A stretch of DNA of 64,000 nucleotides from Pedobacter sp. PLR (GTDB taxonomy: Bacteria > Bacteroidota > Bacteroidia > Sphingobacteriales > Sphingobacteriaceae), in contig NZ_JAPIVQ010000003.1 in the NCBI RefSeq assembly GCF_026239675.1, positions 248,001 to 312,000 of the forward strand. Reading direction: 5' to 3'. The translations under genes and the position numbers were made by a program. The notes beneath the pieces were generated by a model, which was not told the DNA's origin, made no database searches, and was given only the letters and a program-made list of their open reading frames with translations. Positions 1 through 10,374 of the stretch are shown here, one piece after another (the stretch's first letter is position 1; the number at the start of each line of letters is the position of its first letter).

Positions 1-1368
1 TTAGCGCAGACCGCTTTGGAAAGACAGCTGAAACTGAGTGATGCAGACCATGGTACAGTGATCCTGATGGAAGTAAATACCGGGGAAGTGAGAGCGGTAG
101 CCAATTACACCAGGGTATCTGAGGGCGTTTACGAAGAGAAATTTAACTACGCCATTGGTGGCAGTCAGGATCCGGGTTCTACCTTTAAACTGGCTTCTTA
201 TATGGCATTACTGGAAGATAAAAAAGTAGATACCAATACTTTAGTAGATACAGGCGATGGTTTTTACCGCGTTCCGGGACATACGATTAAAGATTCACAC
301 GGTGGGATTGGTGTAGTAACCGTAATGAAAGCATTTGAGCAATCGGCAAATACAGCGATTGCTAAACTGGTAAATACCCATTACAAAGACAATCCTGCTC
401 AGTTCACGGATCATTTATATGATATCCACATGAATGAAAAGTTGGGTTTACAGATTCCCGGGGAAGCAAAGCCAGTCATCAAAAATCCATCGAACAGAAG
501 CTGGAACAAGAACCTGACGCTGGCTCAGATGGCCTATGGTTATGAGATGCAGATTACGCCATTACAAATGCTGGCATTCTATAATGCAGTAGCCAATGAT
601 GGAAAATTTATCTCGCCGATTTTTGTAAAAGAGATCAGAAGACTGGGTAATCCGATTGAGCAATTTCATGCTAAAGTGATCAGCGACCAGATTTGTTCGG
701 AGAAAACAGTAAGGAAATTACAAGCCATGCTGGAAGCAGTGGTCACCAAAGGTACTGGTAAGTTGATGAGCTCTCCTTTTTATCGCGTTGCGGGAAAAAC
801 AGGAACCGCACAGGTGGCAGATGGTAATAAAGGATACAAAGCGAAAAGAAGTTACCAGGCTTCGTTTTGCGGATACTTCCCTGCTGATAAGCCTAAATAC
901 TCGATTATGGTGGCCATTAACGGCCCCAAAAATGGTTATTACGGGGCAACAGTAGCGGGTCCGGTATTTAAAGAAATTGCAGATCGTATTTACGCAAGTG
1001 ACATCGAAATGTACAACAATGTTAAGGATCATTTAGTGGGCAATACTAAAAATCCTGAAGCGAAGTCGGGACAGAGTAAAGCGATAAAGAAAGTGTACAG
1101 CGCTTTTGGAATCAAGTCTTTATATGCCGCAAAGTCGGATTATTTCAACAGCATTGATACCAATAACGGTATCGTGTACGAAGAGTATAACTCCATCAAA
1201 GGAGTGATGCCTAACGTGAATGGAATGGGCCTGAAAGATGCATTGTATCTTTTAGGAAATGCGGGTTTAAAAACAAAGGTTGTGGGAAGTGGAAAGGTGT
1301 TTAGTCAGTCGATTCCTTCCGGCAGCAAAATAGGTAGAGGATTGGGTGTAGATTTAGAATTAAGATAA
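1..1368 (+). CDS. ftsI: Penicillin-binding protein FtsI (division transpeptidase), 5' partial
   Basis: Septal peptidoglycan transpeptidase. The reading frame is open from base 1, so the N-terminal membrane anchor and pedestal domain lie outside the window. Counting from the TTG at base 16, the three catalytic motifs are intact: STFK at about residues 55-58 (acyl-enzyme serine), SAN at 110-112 and KTG at 261-263. A PASTA-like module (about 395-450, containing PNVNGMGLKDALYLL) closes the protein, as is usual for Bacteroidota FtsI/PBP2-type enzymes. The stop is followed after one base by murE, within a tightly packed division/cell-wall cluster. Family assignment rests on the motifs and the position before murE; the TTG at base 16 is not a real start. 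Confidence 0.95.
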   Translation, partial: LAQTALERQLKLSDADHGTVILMEVNTGEVRAVANYTRVSEGVYEEKFNYAIGGSQDPGSTFKLASYMALLEDKKVDTNTLVDTGDGFYRVPGHTIKDSHGGIGVVTVMKAFEQSANTAIAKLVNTHYKDNPAQFTDHLYDIHMNEKLGLQIPGEAKPVIKNPSNRSWNKNLTLAQMAYGYEMQITPLQMLAFYNAVANDGKFISPIFVKEIRRLGNPIEQFHAKVISDQICSEKTVRKLQAMLEAVVTKGTGKLMSSPFYRVAGKTGTAQVADGNKGYKAKRSYQASFCGYFPADKPKYSIMVAINGPKNGYYGATVAGPVFKEIADRIYASDIEMYNNVKDHLVGNTKNPEAKSGQSKAIKKVYSAFGIKSLYAAKSDYFNSIDTNNGIVYEEYNSIKGVMPNVNGMGLKDALYLLGNAGLKTKVVGSGKVFSQSIPSGSKIGRGLGVDLELR

Positions 1369-1369
1369 T

Positions 1370-2827
1370 ATGCAATTACAAGACGTTTTATATGGAATCG
1401 CAATAACAAACCTGGTGGGTTCTACTAACAGGGAGATTACTGCGCTTGTTTTTGATTCCCGTCAGGTGGTTAAAGATGCGGTGTTCTTTGCAATAAAAGG
1501 AACACTTTCAGATGGACATAAATATATTGAAAATACAATACAGGCAGGTGCTTCGGTAATCGTGTGTGAGCAGATTCCTGCGCAGACCGTTCCGGGAGTA
1601 GTTTATATACAGGTAGACAATAGTTCGGTGGCGTTGGGAGAAATGGCGGCTAATTATTATGGTAACCCTTCTTCGAAACTGAAATTGGTAGGTATTACCG
1701 GTACGAATGGTAAAACGACGATCGCTACGATCTTGTTTAAGCTTTTCCGTACGCTGGGCTATCATGTAGGATTGATTTCTACAGTACAGAATCATATCGA
1801 TGATCTGGTGATTCCAGCTACGCATACTACGCCAAATCCATTGGCTTTAAATCAATTGTTACAGCAAATGGTGGACGCTGGTTGTGAGTATTGTTTCATG
1901 GAAGTAAGTTCTCATGCCGTAGTACAACACCGTATTGAAGGTTTGAGTTTTGTTGGTGGCGTGTTTTCGAACATCAGTCACGATCATTTGGACTTCCATA
2001 AAACCTTTGACAATTACATCAAAGCGAAGAAAGCTTTCTTCGATGGTTTGCCGTCAGATGCTTTTGCACTGACCAATCTGGACGATAGAAACGGGATGGT
2101 CATGTTGCAGAATACCAGAGCAACGAAAATGACCTATGCCCTGAAACAACTGGCTAGTTTTAAAGCGAAGGTTATAGAGAATAGTTTCAATGGCTTACAC
2201 CTTGAAATCGATGAGGCAGATGTATTCTTTAAGTTGGTTGGTTCTTTCAATGCCTATAACCTGCTGGCCGTTTATGGTACCGCAGTATTATTGGGCGAAG
2301 AGAAACTAGAGGTGTTAACTGCATTGAGCAACCTGACAGGTGCTGAAGGCAGGTTTGACTACATTACTTCCAGCAACCAGATCATTGGGATTGTGGATTA
2401 TGCACATACACCGGATGCGGTGCAGAATGTGTTGAGCACCATTCATGACATTAGAAAAGGCACTGAGCAGGTGATTACCATCATCGGCTGCGGTGGCGAC
2501 AGAGACCGGACAAAACGCCCGGTTATGGCACAAGTGGCCTGCGACTGGAGCGATAAGGTGATCCTGACTTCGGATAATCCAAGGTCGGAGAATCCACAGT
2601 CGATAGTAGAAGAAATGGAAAAGGGTGTATCGCCCACAAATAAAAGGAAGACGTTGAGCATAGTAGATAGAAGAGAAGCGATTAAAACGGCTTGCCATTT
2701 AGCAAAACCAGGAGATATCATCCTGCTTGCTGGTAAAGGGCATGAAAAGTATCAGGAAATCAATGGCGTAAGGTATCATTTCGATGATAAGGAAATATTA
2801 ATGGAACAGTTAAACTTGATCAGCTAA
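1370..2827 (+). CDS. murE: UDP-MurNAc-L-Ala-D-Glu:meso-diaminopimelate ligase MurE
   Basis: Cytoplasmic Mur ligase that adds the third residue of the peptidoglycan stem peptide using ATP. The protein has 485 residues, normal for the family. The ATP-binding loop GTNGKTT is at residues 111-117. The DNPR motif at 402-405 is the signature of meso-diaminopimelate-specific MurE rather than lysine-adding enzymes, so this organism should have DAP-type peptidoglycan; that agrees with dapA further along the window. ATG lies one base after the ftsI stop, and the stop overlaps the mraY start (TAATG), which suggests translational coupling. Confidence 0.97.
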   Translation: MQLQDVLYGIAITNLVGSTNREITALVFDSRQVVKDAVFFAIKGTLSDGHKYIENTIQAGASVIVCEQIPAQTVPGVVYIQVDNSSVALGEMAANYYGNPSSKLKLVGITGTNGKTTIATILFKLFRTLGYHVGLISTVQNHIDDLVIPATHTTPNPLALNQLLQQMVDAGCEYCFMEVSSHAVVQHRIEGLSFVGGVFSNISHDHLDFHKTFDNYIKAKKAFFDGLPSDAFALTNLDDRNGMVMLQNTRATKMTYALKQLASFKAKVIENSFNGLHLEIDEADVFFKLVGSFNAYNLLAVYGTAVLLGEEKLEVLTALSNLTGAEGRFDYITSSNQIIGIVDYAHTPDAVQNVLSTIHDIRKGTEQVITIIGCGGDRDRTKRPVMAQVACDWSDKVILTSDNPRSENPQSIVEEMEKGVSPTNKRKTLSIVDRREAIKTACHLAKPGDIILLAGKGHEKYQEINGVRYHFDDKEILMEQLNLIS

Positions 2828-4077
2828 TGTTATATTATTTATTCGAGTACTTAAACGCAAATTACGATTTCCCCGGATTGAGGTTGTTTCAATACATCAC
2901 TTTCCGTACTTCCTTAGCGATCATCATTTCCTTAATCATTACGACTGTTTTTGGTCGTAGCATCATCAACTATCTGCAAAAAATGCAGGTGGGTGAAACC
3001 GTTAGAAACCTGGGTCTGGAAGGACAAATGCAAAAAGCAGGTACGCCAACAATGGGTGGGATCATGATCCTTCTGGGGATTTTGGTGCCTACACTTTTAC
3101 TGGCCAACCTTTCCAATATCTATGTATTACTGATGATCATCACCACCGTATGGATGGGGGTAATCGGTTTTGTAGATGATTATATTAAGGTTTTCAGAAA
3201 AAATAAAGAAGGTTTAGCAGGTAGGTTTAAAATTGTAGGTCAGGTTGGTCTGGCTTTGATTATCGGCTGGACCATGTATTTCAATCCTAATATTGTAGTG
3301 AGACAAACTGTGGATGAATCTACGGTTTCGAAAGCTTCGGCTACACCAATGGTGTTGAGACAAAAAGGAGAGAGCTTTTACTATACACAGGATGTGAAAT
3401 CTACGCTGACTAACGTTCCTTTCTATAAAAATAATGAGTTTGATTACGCCAAAGTCCTGAAGTTTTTAGGAGATGGCTATGAGAAATATTCGGTGTTTGT
3501 GTTCTTGTTCTTCGTGGTCATTATTGTGACGGCGGTTTCCAACGGGGCAAATATCACGGACGGGATTGACGGACTTGCTACGGGAACTTCCGCCATTATC
3601 GGGATTACCCTCGGCTTGCTGGCTTATGTATCGGGTAACACTGTGATTGCCGACTACCTGAACATCATGTACATTCCGAATTCCGGTGAGCTGATGATCT
3701 TCGCAGGTGCCTTTGTTGGGGCTTGTGTGGGCTTTTTATGGTATAACTCTTACCCTGCACAGGTGTTTATGGGCGATACCGGAAGTTTAGCCATTGGTGG
3801 TATCATTGCCGCTTTTGCGATCATGATCCGTAAAGAGTTATTAATTCCGGTTTTATGTGGTGTATTCCTGATTGAAAACTTATCAGTTATCATTCAGGTA
3901 AGCTATTTTAAATATACAAAAAAGCGGTTTGGAGAGGGAAAAAGGGTATTTTTGATGTCTCCTTTACACCACCACTATCAGAAAAAAGGATATCATGAAG
4001 CCAAAATCGTTACGCGGTTCTGGATTATTGGAATTTTATTGGCCATCATTACGATTATTACCTTAAAACTTCGATAA
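2827..4077 (+). CDS. mraY: Phospho-MurNAc-pentapeptide transferase MraY
   Basis: Integral membrane enzyme that transfers phospho-MurNAc-pentapeptide to undecaprenyl phosphate, giving lipid I. The conserved catalytic loops are present: [31 protein letters not shown] and [10 protein letters not shown]. At 416 residues it is longer than the roughly 360-residue proteobacterial form. The excess is a hydrophilic insertion at about residues 155-220 between membrane segments, a lengthening I associate with Bacteroidota MraY. Its start overlaps the murE stop and its own stop overlaps the murD start (TAATGG). Confidence 0.97.
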   Translation: MLYYLFEYLNANYDFPGLRLFQYITFRTSLAIIISLIITTVFGRSIINYLQKMQVGETVRNLGLEGQMQKAGTPTMGGIMILLGILVPTLLLANLSNIYVLLMIITTVWMGVIGFVDDYIKVFRKNKEGLAGRFKIVGQVGLALIIGWTMYFNPNIVVRQTVDESTVSKASATPMVLRQKGESFYYTQDVKSTLTNVPFYKNNEFDYAKVLKFLGDGYEKYSVFVFLFFVVIIVTAVSNGANITDGIDGLATGTSAIIGITLGLLAYVSGNTVIADYLNIMYIPNSGELMIFAGAFVGACVGFLWYNSYPAQVFMGDTGSLAIGGIIAAFAIMIRKELLIPVLCGVFLIENLSVIIQVSYFKYTKKRFGEGKRVFLMSPLHHHYQKKGYHEAKIVTRFWIIGILLAIITIITLKLR

Positions 4078-5420
4078 TGGAAAAGCAAAGGATAGTCGTT
4101 TTAGGAGCCGGTGAAAGCGGTGTAGGTGCAGCAATGTTAGCGCAGAAACAAGGATTTGAAGTTTTTGTATCTGATTTCGGTGCCATCCCTTCGCAGTATA
4201 AAGAACGTTTACAGGAACTGAATATCGCCTTCGAAGAAAAGCAGCATACCGCTGAGCTAATCTTGAATGCGGTAGAGGTGGTGAAAAGCCCGGGTATTCC
4301 GGAAGCAGCTCCAATGATCAAAGCGCTGAAAGCAAAAGGCATTTCAGTGGTTTCGGAGATTGAGTTTGCGAAAAGATATACGAAGGCAAAAACGATCTGT
4401 ATCACCGGGTCAAATGGTAAAACAACGACTTCCATGTTGACATACCACATTTTGAAAAATGCGGGATTGAACGTTGCATTGGCAGGGAATATTGGAAATA
4501 GCTTTGCCGCTTTAGTCGCAACAGCTGATTTTGATTATTACGTATTGGAGATTTCCAGTTTTATGCTGGACGATATGTATGATTTCAGAGCCGATATCTC
4601 CATATTATTGAACATTACGCCGGATCATTTGGACCGGTACGATTATAAACTGAGTAATTATGCAGCCTCAAAATTGCGTATCACTCAAAATCAGCAGAGT
4701 GATGATGTTTTCATTTATTGTGCTGATGACGACGAGACTTTAAAAGCGATGAAGTCTGTCAAAATCAACTCAGGAATGGTTGCTTTCTCTATCCGTAAGG
4801 AGATTGAAAACGGCGCCTACCTTGAGGGCAATAATTTACACATCAACATTAACTTAAAAGAGGAATTAACCATGTCGATCACAGAATTAGCCTTGCAAGG
4901 CAAGCATAATGTTTATAATTCTATGGCTGCGGGCATAGTTGCGAAAATATTGGATATCAAAAATTCAGTGATTCGTGAGAGCATGAGTGATTTCAAAAAC
5001 ATTGAGCATCGTTTGGAACATGTAGGTAAAATCTCCGGTGTGGAGTATATCAACGATTCTAAAGCGACCAATGTGAACTCTACCTGGTATGCACTGGAAA
5101 GTGTAAATCCCGGTGTGATCCTGATTATGGGTGGCGTAGATAAAGGTAACGACTATAGCATGCTGAAAGACCTGGTTCGTGAGAAGGTCAGGGCGATTGT
5201 ATGCTTAGGAAGAGACAATAAGAGAATCCATGAGGCTTTTGAGGATGATGTGGAAGTGATCGTGAATACGTTTTCTGCAAATGAAGCGGTTCAGGTAGCT
5301 TACCATCTGGCAAATAAAGGAAATACGGTGCTGTTGTCACCGGCCTGCGCAAGTTTTGACCTGTTCAAAAATTACGAAGACCGTGGCAATCAGTTTAAAA
5401 TGGCTGTGAAGGAATTATAA
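4077..5420 (+). CDS. murD: UDP-MurNAc-L-alanine:D-glutamate ligase MurD
   Basis: Cytoplasmic Mur ligase that adds D-glutamate to UDP-MurNAc-L-Ala. The 447-residue length is typical. The N-terminal nucleotide-like fold begins with VVLGAGESGVG. The ATP loop GSNGKTT is at residues 111-117, followed by the central ligase motifs (LNITPDHLDRY) and a C-terminal domain with NDSKATN and GGVDKGNDY. The start codon overlaps the mraY stop and ftsW follows after 3 bases. Nothing in the sequence is unusual for the family. Confidence 0.97.
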   Translation: MEKQRIVVLGAGESGVGAAMLAQKQGFEVFVSDFGAIPSQYKERLQELNIAFEEKQHTAELILNAVEVVKSPGIPEAAPMIKALKAKGISVVSEIEFAKRYTKAKTICITGSNGKTTTSMLTYHILKNAGLNVALAGNIGNSFAALVATADFDYYVLEISSFMLDDMYDFRADISILLNITPDHLDRYDYKLSNYAASKLRITQNQQSDDVFIYCADDDETLKAMKSVKINSGMVAFSIRKEIENGAYLEGNNLHININLKEELTMSITELALQGKHNVYNSMAAGIVAKILDIKNSVIRESMSDFKNIEHRLEHVGKISGVEYINDSKATNVNSTWYALESVNPGVILIMGGVDKGNDYSMLKDLVREKVRAIVCLGRDNKRIHEAFEDDVEVIVNTFSANEAVQVAYHLANKGNTVLLSPACASFDLFKNYEDRGNQFKMAVKEL

Positions 5421-5423
5421 GTT

Positions 5424-6590
5424 ATGATCGCAATTAATCAGATTTTAGACAAGACAAAAGGAGATCGCTGGATATGGCTGATCATTATCCTTTTATCGCT
5501 GATCTCTATACTTACCGTGTATAGTGCTACGGGAACGTATGCCTATAAAGTGAATAAAACCGTTGAAAAAGTTTTATTGACGAAACACTTGATCTTCGTG
5601 ATCATGGGTATAGGGATGATCTATATTGCGCATTTACTGGATTATAAATATTATGCAGGGATCTCTAAGGTGCTGATGATCATTACCATTCCACTGTTGT
5701 TTTATACGGCAGTGTTTGGGGCGAACATCAATGAGGCTTCCCGTTGGGTGAAAATTCCCGTGATTGGATTGACTTTCCAGACTTCCGATTTGGCAAAACT
5801 AGCTTTGATTACCTTTCTGGCGAGGATGCTGACGAAGAAGCAGGAAAATATTAAAGATGTAAAAGAAGCCTTTGTCCCGATTATGGGATCGGTTTGTGTG
5901 GTTTTTGCACTGATTGCCTGGGCGAATTTATCGACGGCAATTATGTTGTTTGGGGTAAGTATCTTATTGCTGATTATCGGCAGGATCTCCATCAAACAGA
6001 TTTCAATAGTGTGTGCCGGTGGTGCCGTATTGCTGTTGTTCATCGTGTTTTTAGGACCCAGAGCAGGTACCTATAAATCAAGGGTAAATTCCTTTTTGCA
6101 TCCGGAGATGCAGAATTCTGATAAAACTTATCAGGCGGATCAATCGAAAATCGCATTGGCAACAGGCGGTGTTTTTGGAAAAGGCCCGGGAAATAGTACG
6201 CAAAGAAACTTTTTACCACACCCGTATTCGGATTTTATCTTCGCGATTATCGTGGAGGAATATGGTTTAATAGGGGCGATGACGGTGATTGTGCTGTACC
6301 TGGTGCTGCTCTACCGATGCGTCCGGATTGTGACGCAGAGTCCCAAGGCCTTCGGGGCTTTACTGGCTGCGGGCCTAAGCTTTAGTCTGACGATACAGGC
6401 TTTTGCGAATATGGCCGTAGCTGTAGGTTTAGGTCCGGTTACCGGGGTGCCTTTGCCATTGGTAAGCATGGGTGGTACATCGATGATTTTTACCAGTATC
6501 GCCTTTGGAATTATCCTGAGTGTGAGCAGGGATGTTGAAGAGAATAGTAATAAAAAAGTAGTTGTAGGTGAAATACCTGCAATAGATTAA
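5424..6590 (+). CDS. ftsW: Division-specific SEDS peptidoglycan polymerase FtsW
   Basis: Polytopic SEDS-family membrane protein (388 residues, about ten hydrophobic segments) that polymerises glycan strands from lipid II at the septum with its partner transpeptidase FtsI. Recognisable signatures are the RWVKIPVIGLTFQTSDLAK region and the C-terminal GLGPVTGVPLPLVSMGGTSM motif, which is highly conserved in FtsW/RodA. The position between murD and murG, in a cluster with ftsI, ftsQ, ftsA and ftsZ, supports FtsW rather than RodA. A short hydrophilic tail follows the last membrane segment. Confidence 0.95.
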   Translation: MIAINQILDKTKGDRWIWLIIILLSLISILTVYSATGTYAYKVNKTVEKVLLTKHLIFVIMGIGMIYIAHLLDYKYYAGISKVLMIITIPLLFYTAVFGANINEASRWVKIPVIGLTFQTSDLAKLALITFLARMLTKKQENIKDVKEAFVPIMGSVCVVFALIAWANLSTAIMLFGVSILLLIIGRISIKQISIVCAGGAVLLLFIVFLGPRAGTYKSRVNSFLHPEMQNSDKTYQADQSKIALATGGVFGKGPGNSTQRNFLPHPYSDFIFAIIVEEYGLIGAMTVIVLYLVLLYRCVRIVTQSPKAFGALLAAGLSFSLTIQAFANMAVAVGLGPVTGVPLPLVSMGGTSMIFTSIAFGIILSVSRDVEENSNKKVVVGEIPAID

Positions 6591-6595
6591 AGCAA

Positions 6596-7723
6596 ATGAA
6601 TAGAGCAACGAGAGTAATTATTTCAGGTGGCGGTACTGGCGGACATATTTTTCCGGCCATATCGATAGCGAATGCTTTAAAACGCATGGAGCCAGGCTGT
6701 GAGATTTTATTTGTCGGCGCAACAGGCAGAATGGAAATGGAAAAAGTTCCTGCTGCCGGATATAAGATCATTGGTTTAAATATCAGCGGTTTCCAGAGAG
6801 GCTCGATCGTTAAAAATTTAAGTTTGCCATTTAAAATGCTTGGAAGCATGCGTAAGGCTTTGCAGTTAATTGCTGATTTTAAACCTGATGTAGTGGTTGG
6901 TGTTGGGGGCTATGCTTCCGGACCGATCTTATTTGCTGCATCCTTAAAAAAGGTTCCTTACCTGATTCAGGAGCAAAATTCCTACGCAGGAGTGACCAAT
7001 AAATGGTTGGGCAAAAATGCTTCGAAAGTGTGTGTGGCTTTTGATGAGATGGATCAGTTTTTCCCTGCGGCAAGTATCCTGAAAACAGGAAACCCGGTGA
7101 GGAAAGATGTGGTGGATATCGCACAGAAACATCACGCAGGTGCGGAATTATTGAAACTGGATCCTTTAAAGAAAACCATTCTGGTAACAGGTGGTAGTCT
7201 GGGTGCCGGCACTTTAAACAAGAGTATTGAAAAGCATTTACCGGATTTAATTGCTCAGGATGTTCAGGTGATCTGGCAGACGGGTAAATATTATTACAAA
7301 GGGATTATGGAACGCTTAGGTTTGGATTACCATCCGAATGTTTGTATTCTGGAATTTCTGAATAAAATGGACTTGGCTTATGCTGCTGCCGATCTGATCA
7401 TTTCAAGAGCAGGTGCAGGGACGATTGCTGAGCTTTGTCTGATTAAAAAACCGGTAATCCTGGTTCCTTCGCCAAATGTGGCTGAAGACCATCAGACGAA
7501 AAATGCGATGGCATTGGTGAAAAACCATGCGGCGCTTTTAATTGCCGATCGTTCTGCGGAAGATACCCTGGTATCGGAAGCGTTGAGTTTATTGAATGAT
7601 AAGAATCGCTGTAAAGTGCTTTCTGAAAATATAGGAAAAATGGCTTTGCCTGATGCGGATAACATCATTGCAGAAGAGGTGTTAATTTTAGCAGGAAAAG
7701 GAGGTCTAAGTGAAGTTAGATAA
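6596..7723 (+). CDS. murG: Lipid II synthase MurG (UDP-GlcNAc transferase)
   Basis: Peripheral membrane GT28 glycosyltransferase that adds GlcNAc to lipid I to form lipid II. The protein has 375 residues. The glycine-rich lipid-phosphate loop GGGTGGH is at residues 11-17. The C-terminal donor-binding half contains VTGGSLGAGTLN and the signature RAGAGTIAELCLIKKPVILV followed by AEDHQTKNA. The gene overlaps murC by 14 bases, with the murC ribosome-binding site inside its last codons. Confidence 0.97.
   Translation: MNRATRVIISGGGTGGHIFPAISIANALKRMEPGCEILFVGATGRMEMEKVPAAGYKIIGLNISGFQRGSIVKNLSLPFKMLGSMRKALQLIADFKPDVVVGVGGYASGPILFAASLKKVPYLIQEQNSYAGVTNKWLGKNASKVCVAFDEMDQFFPAASILKTGNPVRKDVVDIAQKHHAGAELLKLDPLKKTILVTGGSLGAGTLNKSIEKHLPDLIAQDVQVIWQTGKYYYKGIMERLGLDYHPNVCILEFLNKMDLAYAAADLIISRAGAGTIAELCLIKKPVILVPSPNVAEDHQTKNAMALVKNHAALLIADRSAEDTLVSEALSLLNDKNRCKVLSENIGKMALPDADNIIAEEVLILAGKGGLSEVR
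7698..7704 (+). promoter_or_regulatory. Strong Shine-Dalgarno site deciding the murC GTG start
   Basis: AAGGAGG lies inside the murG 3' end, 5 bases before the GTG at 7710. Strong Shine-Dalgarno sites are not general in Bacteroidota, so this one supports GTG initiation of murC with a 14-base overlap into murG rather than a later start. Confidence 0.75.
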
Positions 7724-9065
7724 GATTAAAAGGATTTATTTTGTTGGCATTGGCGGGATTGGTATGAGTGCCCTGGCGCGTTACTTCAAAAGCAGAGGTT
7801 GCGAGGTTTGTGGTTACGATAAAACCAGTACTAACCTGACGAAGTCTTTGGAAGCCGAAGGGATTGTGATCTCCTATGTGGATGAGGTATTTACTTTGCC
7901 GGTAGAATTCCTGACCAGCGACGAATATACTTTAGTGGTGTATACGCCGGCGATTCCTAAACACAGCGCTTTGCTACACTATTTCCAGGAACAGTCTTTT
8001 GTGATGAAGAAACGTTCTGAGGTGTTGGGGATCATTAGCAAAGGGCAATTTTGTATTGCTGTTGCAGGTACCCATGGTAAGACTACTACCTCTTCTATCA
8101 TTGCACATGTACTGATGGATACTGGTTTTGGTTGCACAGCCTTTTTAGGTGGTATTGCCAGCAACTATGACAGTAATTTTTTATTGGGCACCAACAATGT
8201 AGTTGTGGTGGAAGCCGATGAATATGACCGTTCTTTCCTGACTTTACATCCGGATTTATCGGTGATCACTTCGATGGATGCGGATCATTTGGATATCTAT
8301 GGTGATGCGAGTCAGCTGGAAGAGTCTTTCCGCTTATTTGCCGGACAATTAAAGCCGGAAGGTACCTTGTTTGTAAAGGCAGGTTTGCCTTTGGAAGGTG
8401 GTGTGAGTTACAGCGCTGGAATGTCTTCCACGATCAAAGGAGAAAACATCAGGGTTGTGGGCTCTAAATTCGTTTTTGATTATGTAGACGGGGAGGTTAA
8501 AATAGCTGATGTTGAGCTGATGTTACCTGGTACACACAACGTTGAAAATGCAGTTGCGGCAATGGCAGTGGCCTTAAAGCTGGGCATTGATGCGGATAAA
8601 ATAAAGGGCGCTATTGCCAGTTTTAAAGGAGTAAAAAGAAGATTTGAATATATAGTTAATACAAATAATCACATTTATATTGACGATTATGCGCATCATC
8701 CGGAGGAGTTAAAAGCATGTTTTCATGCCGTTAGACAGTTGTACCCGGAGAAGAAAATGACGGTGATTTTTCAGCCCCATTTGTTCAGTCGCACACGCGA
8801 TTTTGCCGCTGGTTTTGCAGAGGTTCTGAGTACGGTAGATGACCTGATTTTACTGGAAATTTACCCTGCCAGAGAGCTGCCGATTGCCGGAGTTGATTCC
8901 GCATTTTTGCTGGAGAAAATTACGCTTAAAAGTAAAGAGATTTGTGCGAAAGACCTTGTGTTGGAGCGCATTAAAACAAAGAACCCTGAGCTGCTGATTA
9001 CCGTTGGCGCAGGAGATATTGATACCTTAATACAACCGTTAAAAACTAATTTCACTAATGTTTAA
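7710..9065 (+). CDS. murC: UDP-N-acetylmuramate:L-alanine ligase MurC
   Basis: First Mur ligase of stem-peptide synthesis, cytoplasmic and ATP-dependent. The protein has 451 residues. The N-terminal motif VGIGGIGMSALARY is typical of MurC. The ATP loop GTHGKTT is at residues 120-126 with the MurC-characteristic histidine, and the DDYAHHPEE and FQPHLFSRTRDF motifs lie in the C-terminal half. The start is a GTG preceded by AAGGAGG and lies inside murG. The 3' end overlaps ftsQ by 8 bases. Confidence 0.96.
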   Translation: MKLDKIKRIYFVGIGGIGMSALARYFKSRGCEVCGYDKTSTNLTKSLEAEGIVISYVDEVFTLPVEFLTSDEYTLVVYTPAIPKHSALLHYFQEQSFVMKKRSEVLGIISKGQFCIAVAGTHGKTTTSSIIAHVLMDTGFGCTAFLGGIASNYDSNFLLGTNNVVVVEADEYDRSFLTLHPDLSVITSMDADHLDIYGDASQLEESFRLFAGQLKPEGTLFVKAGLPLEGGVSYSAGMSSTIKGENIRVVGSKFVFDYVDGEVKIADVELMLPGTHNVENAVAAMAVALKLGIDADKIKGAIASFKGVKRRFEYIVNTNNHIYIDDYAHHPEELKACFHAVRQLYPEKKMTVIFQPHLFSRTRDFAAGFAEVLSTVDDLILLEIYPARELPIAGVDSAFLLEKITLKSKEICAKDLVLERIKTKNPELLITVGAGDIDTLIQPLKTNFTNV

Positions 9066-10320
9066 AGACATCAACTGGAAATTTGTATTCAGATGCTTTG
9101 CATGGGTTTTTTGCCTGTGTGGGGTGGTTGTGCTCATGAGTTTCATTGGCATGAAGAAGGATACGGTGACCATTACGAATGTCAGAATATTGATTCCCGG
9201 TGCGGATAATTTTATCGAGCGGGAAGAGATAGATGCGGTTTTAAAGCAGAGCCAGGGCTCTTTAATTGGTCGTAAACTGGAAGATATTAACCTTCATGCG
9301 ATCGAGAAGAAGATCATTTCCAATCCATATATTGCTACTGCGGTTGTGTATGCAGACATGGATGGGGTGATTCACATTGAAATTAAGCAACGTCAGCCTA
9401 TTTTAAGGGTGATTAATGCTGGCGGACAGGACTATTACATTGACCGTGACGGTTTAAAAATGCCGGTGTCTCCGAATTTTACCGCCAATGTTTTGGTGGC
9501 CAATGGAAACATTATGGAGCGTTTTAGTGGCCGCGTGGACACTTTAATCACCAAATTGGCAGCAGATTTGTATGAGACGGCATTGTTCATCAAGCGTGAT
9601 ACTTTGTGGGATGCACAAATAGAGCAGCTGTATGTTGATGACAAAATGGATATTGAGTTGATCCCAAGAGTAGGTAACCAGCGCATCGTGCTGGGTTCTG
9701 CTGATTCTTTGCAGGTGAAAATGAGAAATCTTCTGGCGTTTTATAAGCAGGCCATGCCGAAAGTGGGATGGGATACCTATAAAACGATCAATATAAAATA
9801 TACGAATCAGGTGGTTTGTGAAAAGAGCAAGCCTGACTCGGTTATCGTGAATGGGGTGAAGCGGCCTAAGTACACAGAGGCTGTCAAAGCAAATAAGGGA
9901 GCGATCAACACCTTGGTGTTGCAGCAGATTGCAAAGGAAATGAAAAACGATGCGAACGACCCGGATGTACCGGATGGAGCGGTAGCTGTACAGCCACTTA
10001 AGCCTCCGACGGAAAAGCCGGCCATTAAGCCTGCTTCGCCAAAGAAAGCTACGGTAAAACCTCCGGTTAAAAAGACGGAGCCTAAACCAAAGCCGGCAGT
10101 TAGCAAGGCGAAAAAGGTGGTTGCAGCGCCAGTGAAAAAGGCAGCAAGCCCTACGGCGAAAAAAACGGTTACCGCAGCGGTAAAAAAGCCAGTTACGGGT
10201 CCGGTGAAAAAGACCAGTACGGCTACTCCGGTAAAAAAAGCAGTTGCGGCGAAAGTAGCAACAACCAAACCAGCAAAAACAACTGCTAAGAAGCCGGTAA
10301 CGGCAGCAGAAAAGAGATAA
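9058..10320 (+). CDS. ftsQ: Cell division protein FtsQ with long Lys/Ala/Pro-rich C-terminal tail
   Basis: Bitopic divisome protein linking cytoplasmic and periplasmic division factors. A short cytoplasmic segment precedes one membrane helix (about residues 9-31). A POTRA-like region follows (about 37-112, beginning VTITNVRIL and including NPYIATAVVYADMDG), then the beta domain with QRQPILRV and YYIDRDG. After about residue 312 comes a roughly 108-residue low-complexity tail with repeated KK, PVKK and AKK units, making the protein 420 residues, clearly longer than a plain FtsQ. By topology the tail would be periplasmic. Translation starts inside murC. Identity is secure from order and domain layout; the role of the tail is unknown. 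Confidence 0.93.
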   Translation: MFKDINWKFVFRCFAWVFCLCGVVVLMSFIGMKKDTVTITNVRILIPGADNFIEREEIDAVLKQSQGSLIGRKLEDINLHAIEKKIISNPYIATAVVYADMDGVIHIEIKQRQPILRVINAGGQDYYIDRDGLKMPVSPNFTANVLVANGNIMERFSGRVDTLITKLAADLYETALFIKRDTLWDAQIEQLYVDDKMDIELIPRVGNQRIVLGSADSLQVKMRNLLAFYKQAMPKVGWDTYKTINIKYTNQVVCEKSKPDSVIVNGVKRPKYTEAVKANKGAINTLVLQQIAKEMKNDANDPDVPDGAVAVQPLKPPTEKPAIKPASPKKATVKPPVKKTEPKPKPAVSKAKKVVAAPVKKAASPTAKKTVTAAVKKPVTGPVKKTSTATPVKKAVAAKVATTKPAKTTAKKPVTAAEKR

Positions 10321-10374
10321 GAATACAGATACCACAAAAACAACAAGAATATAACTCAGCAAATCGATATAGTT

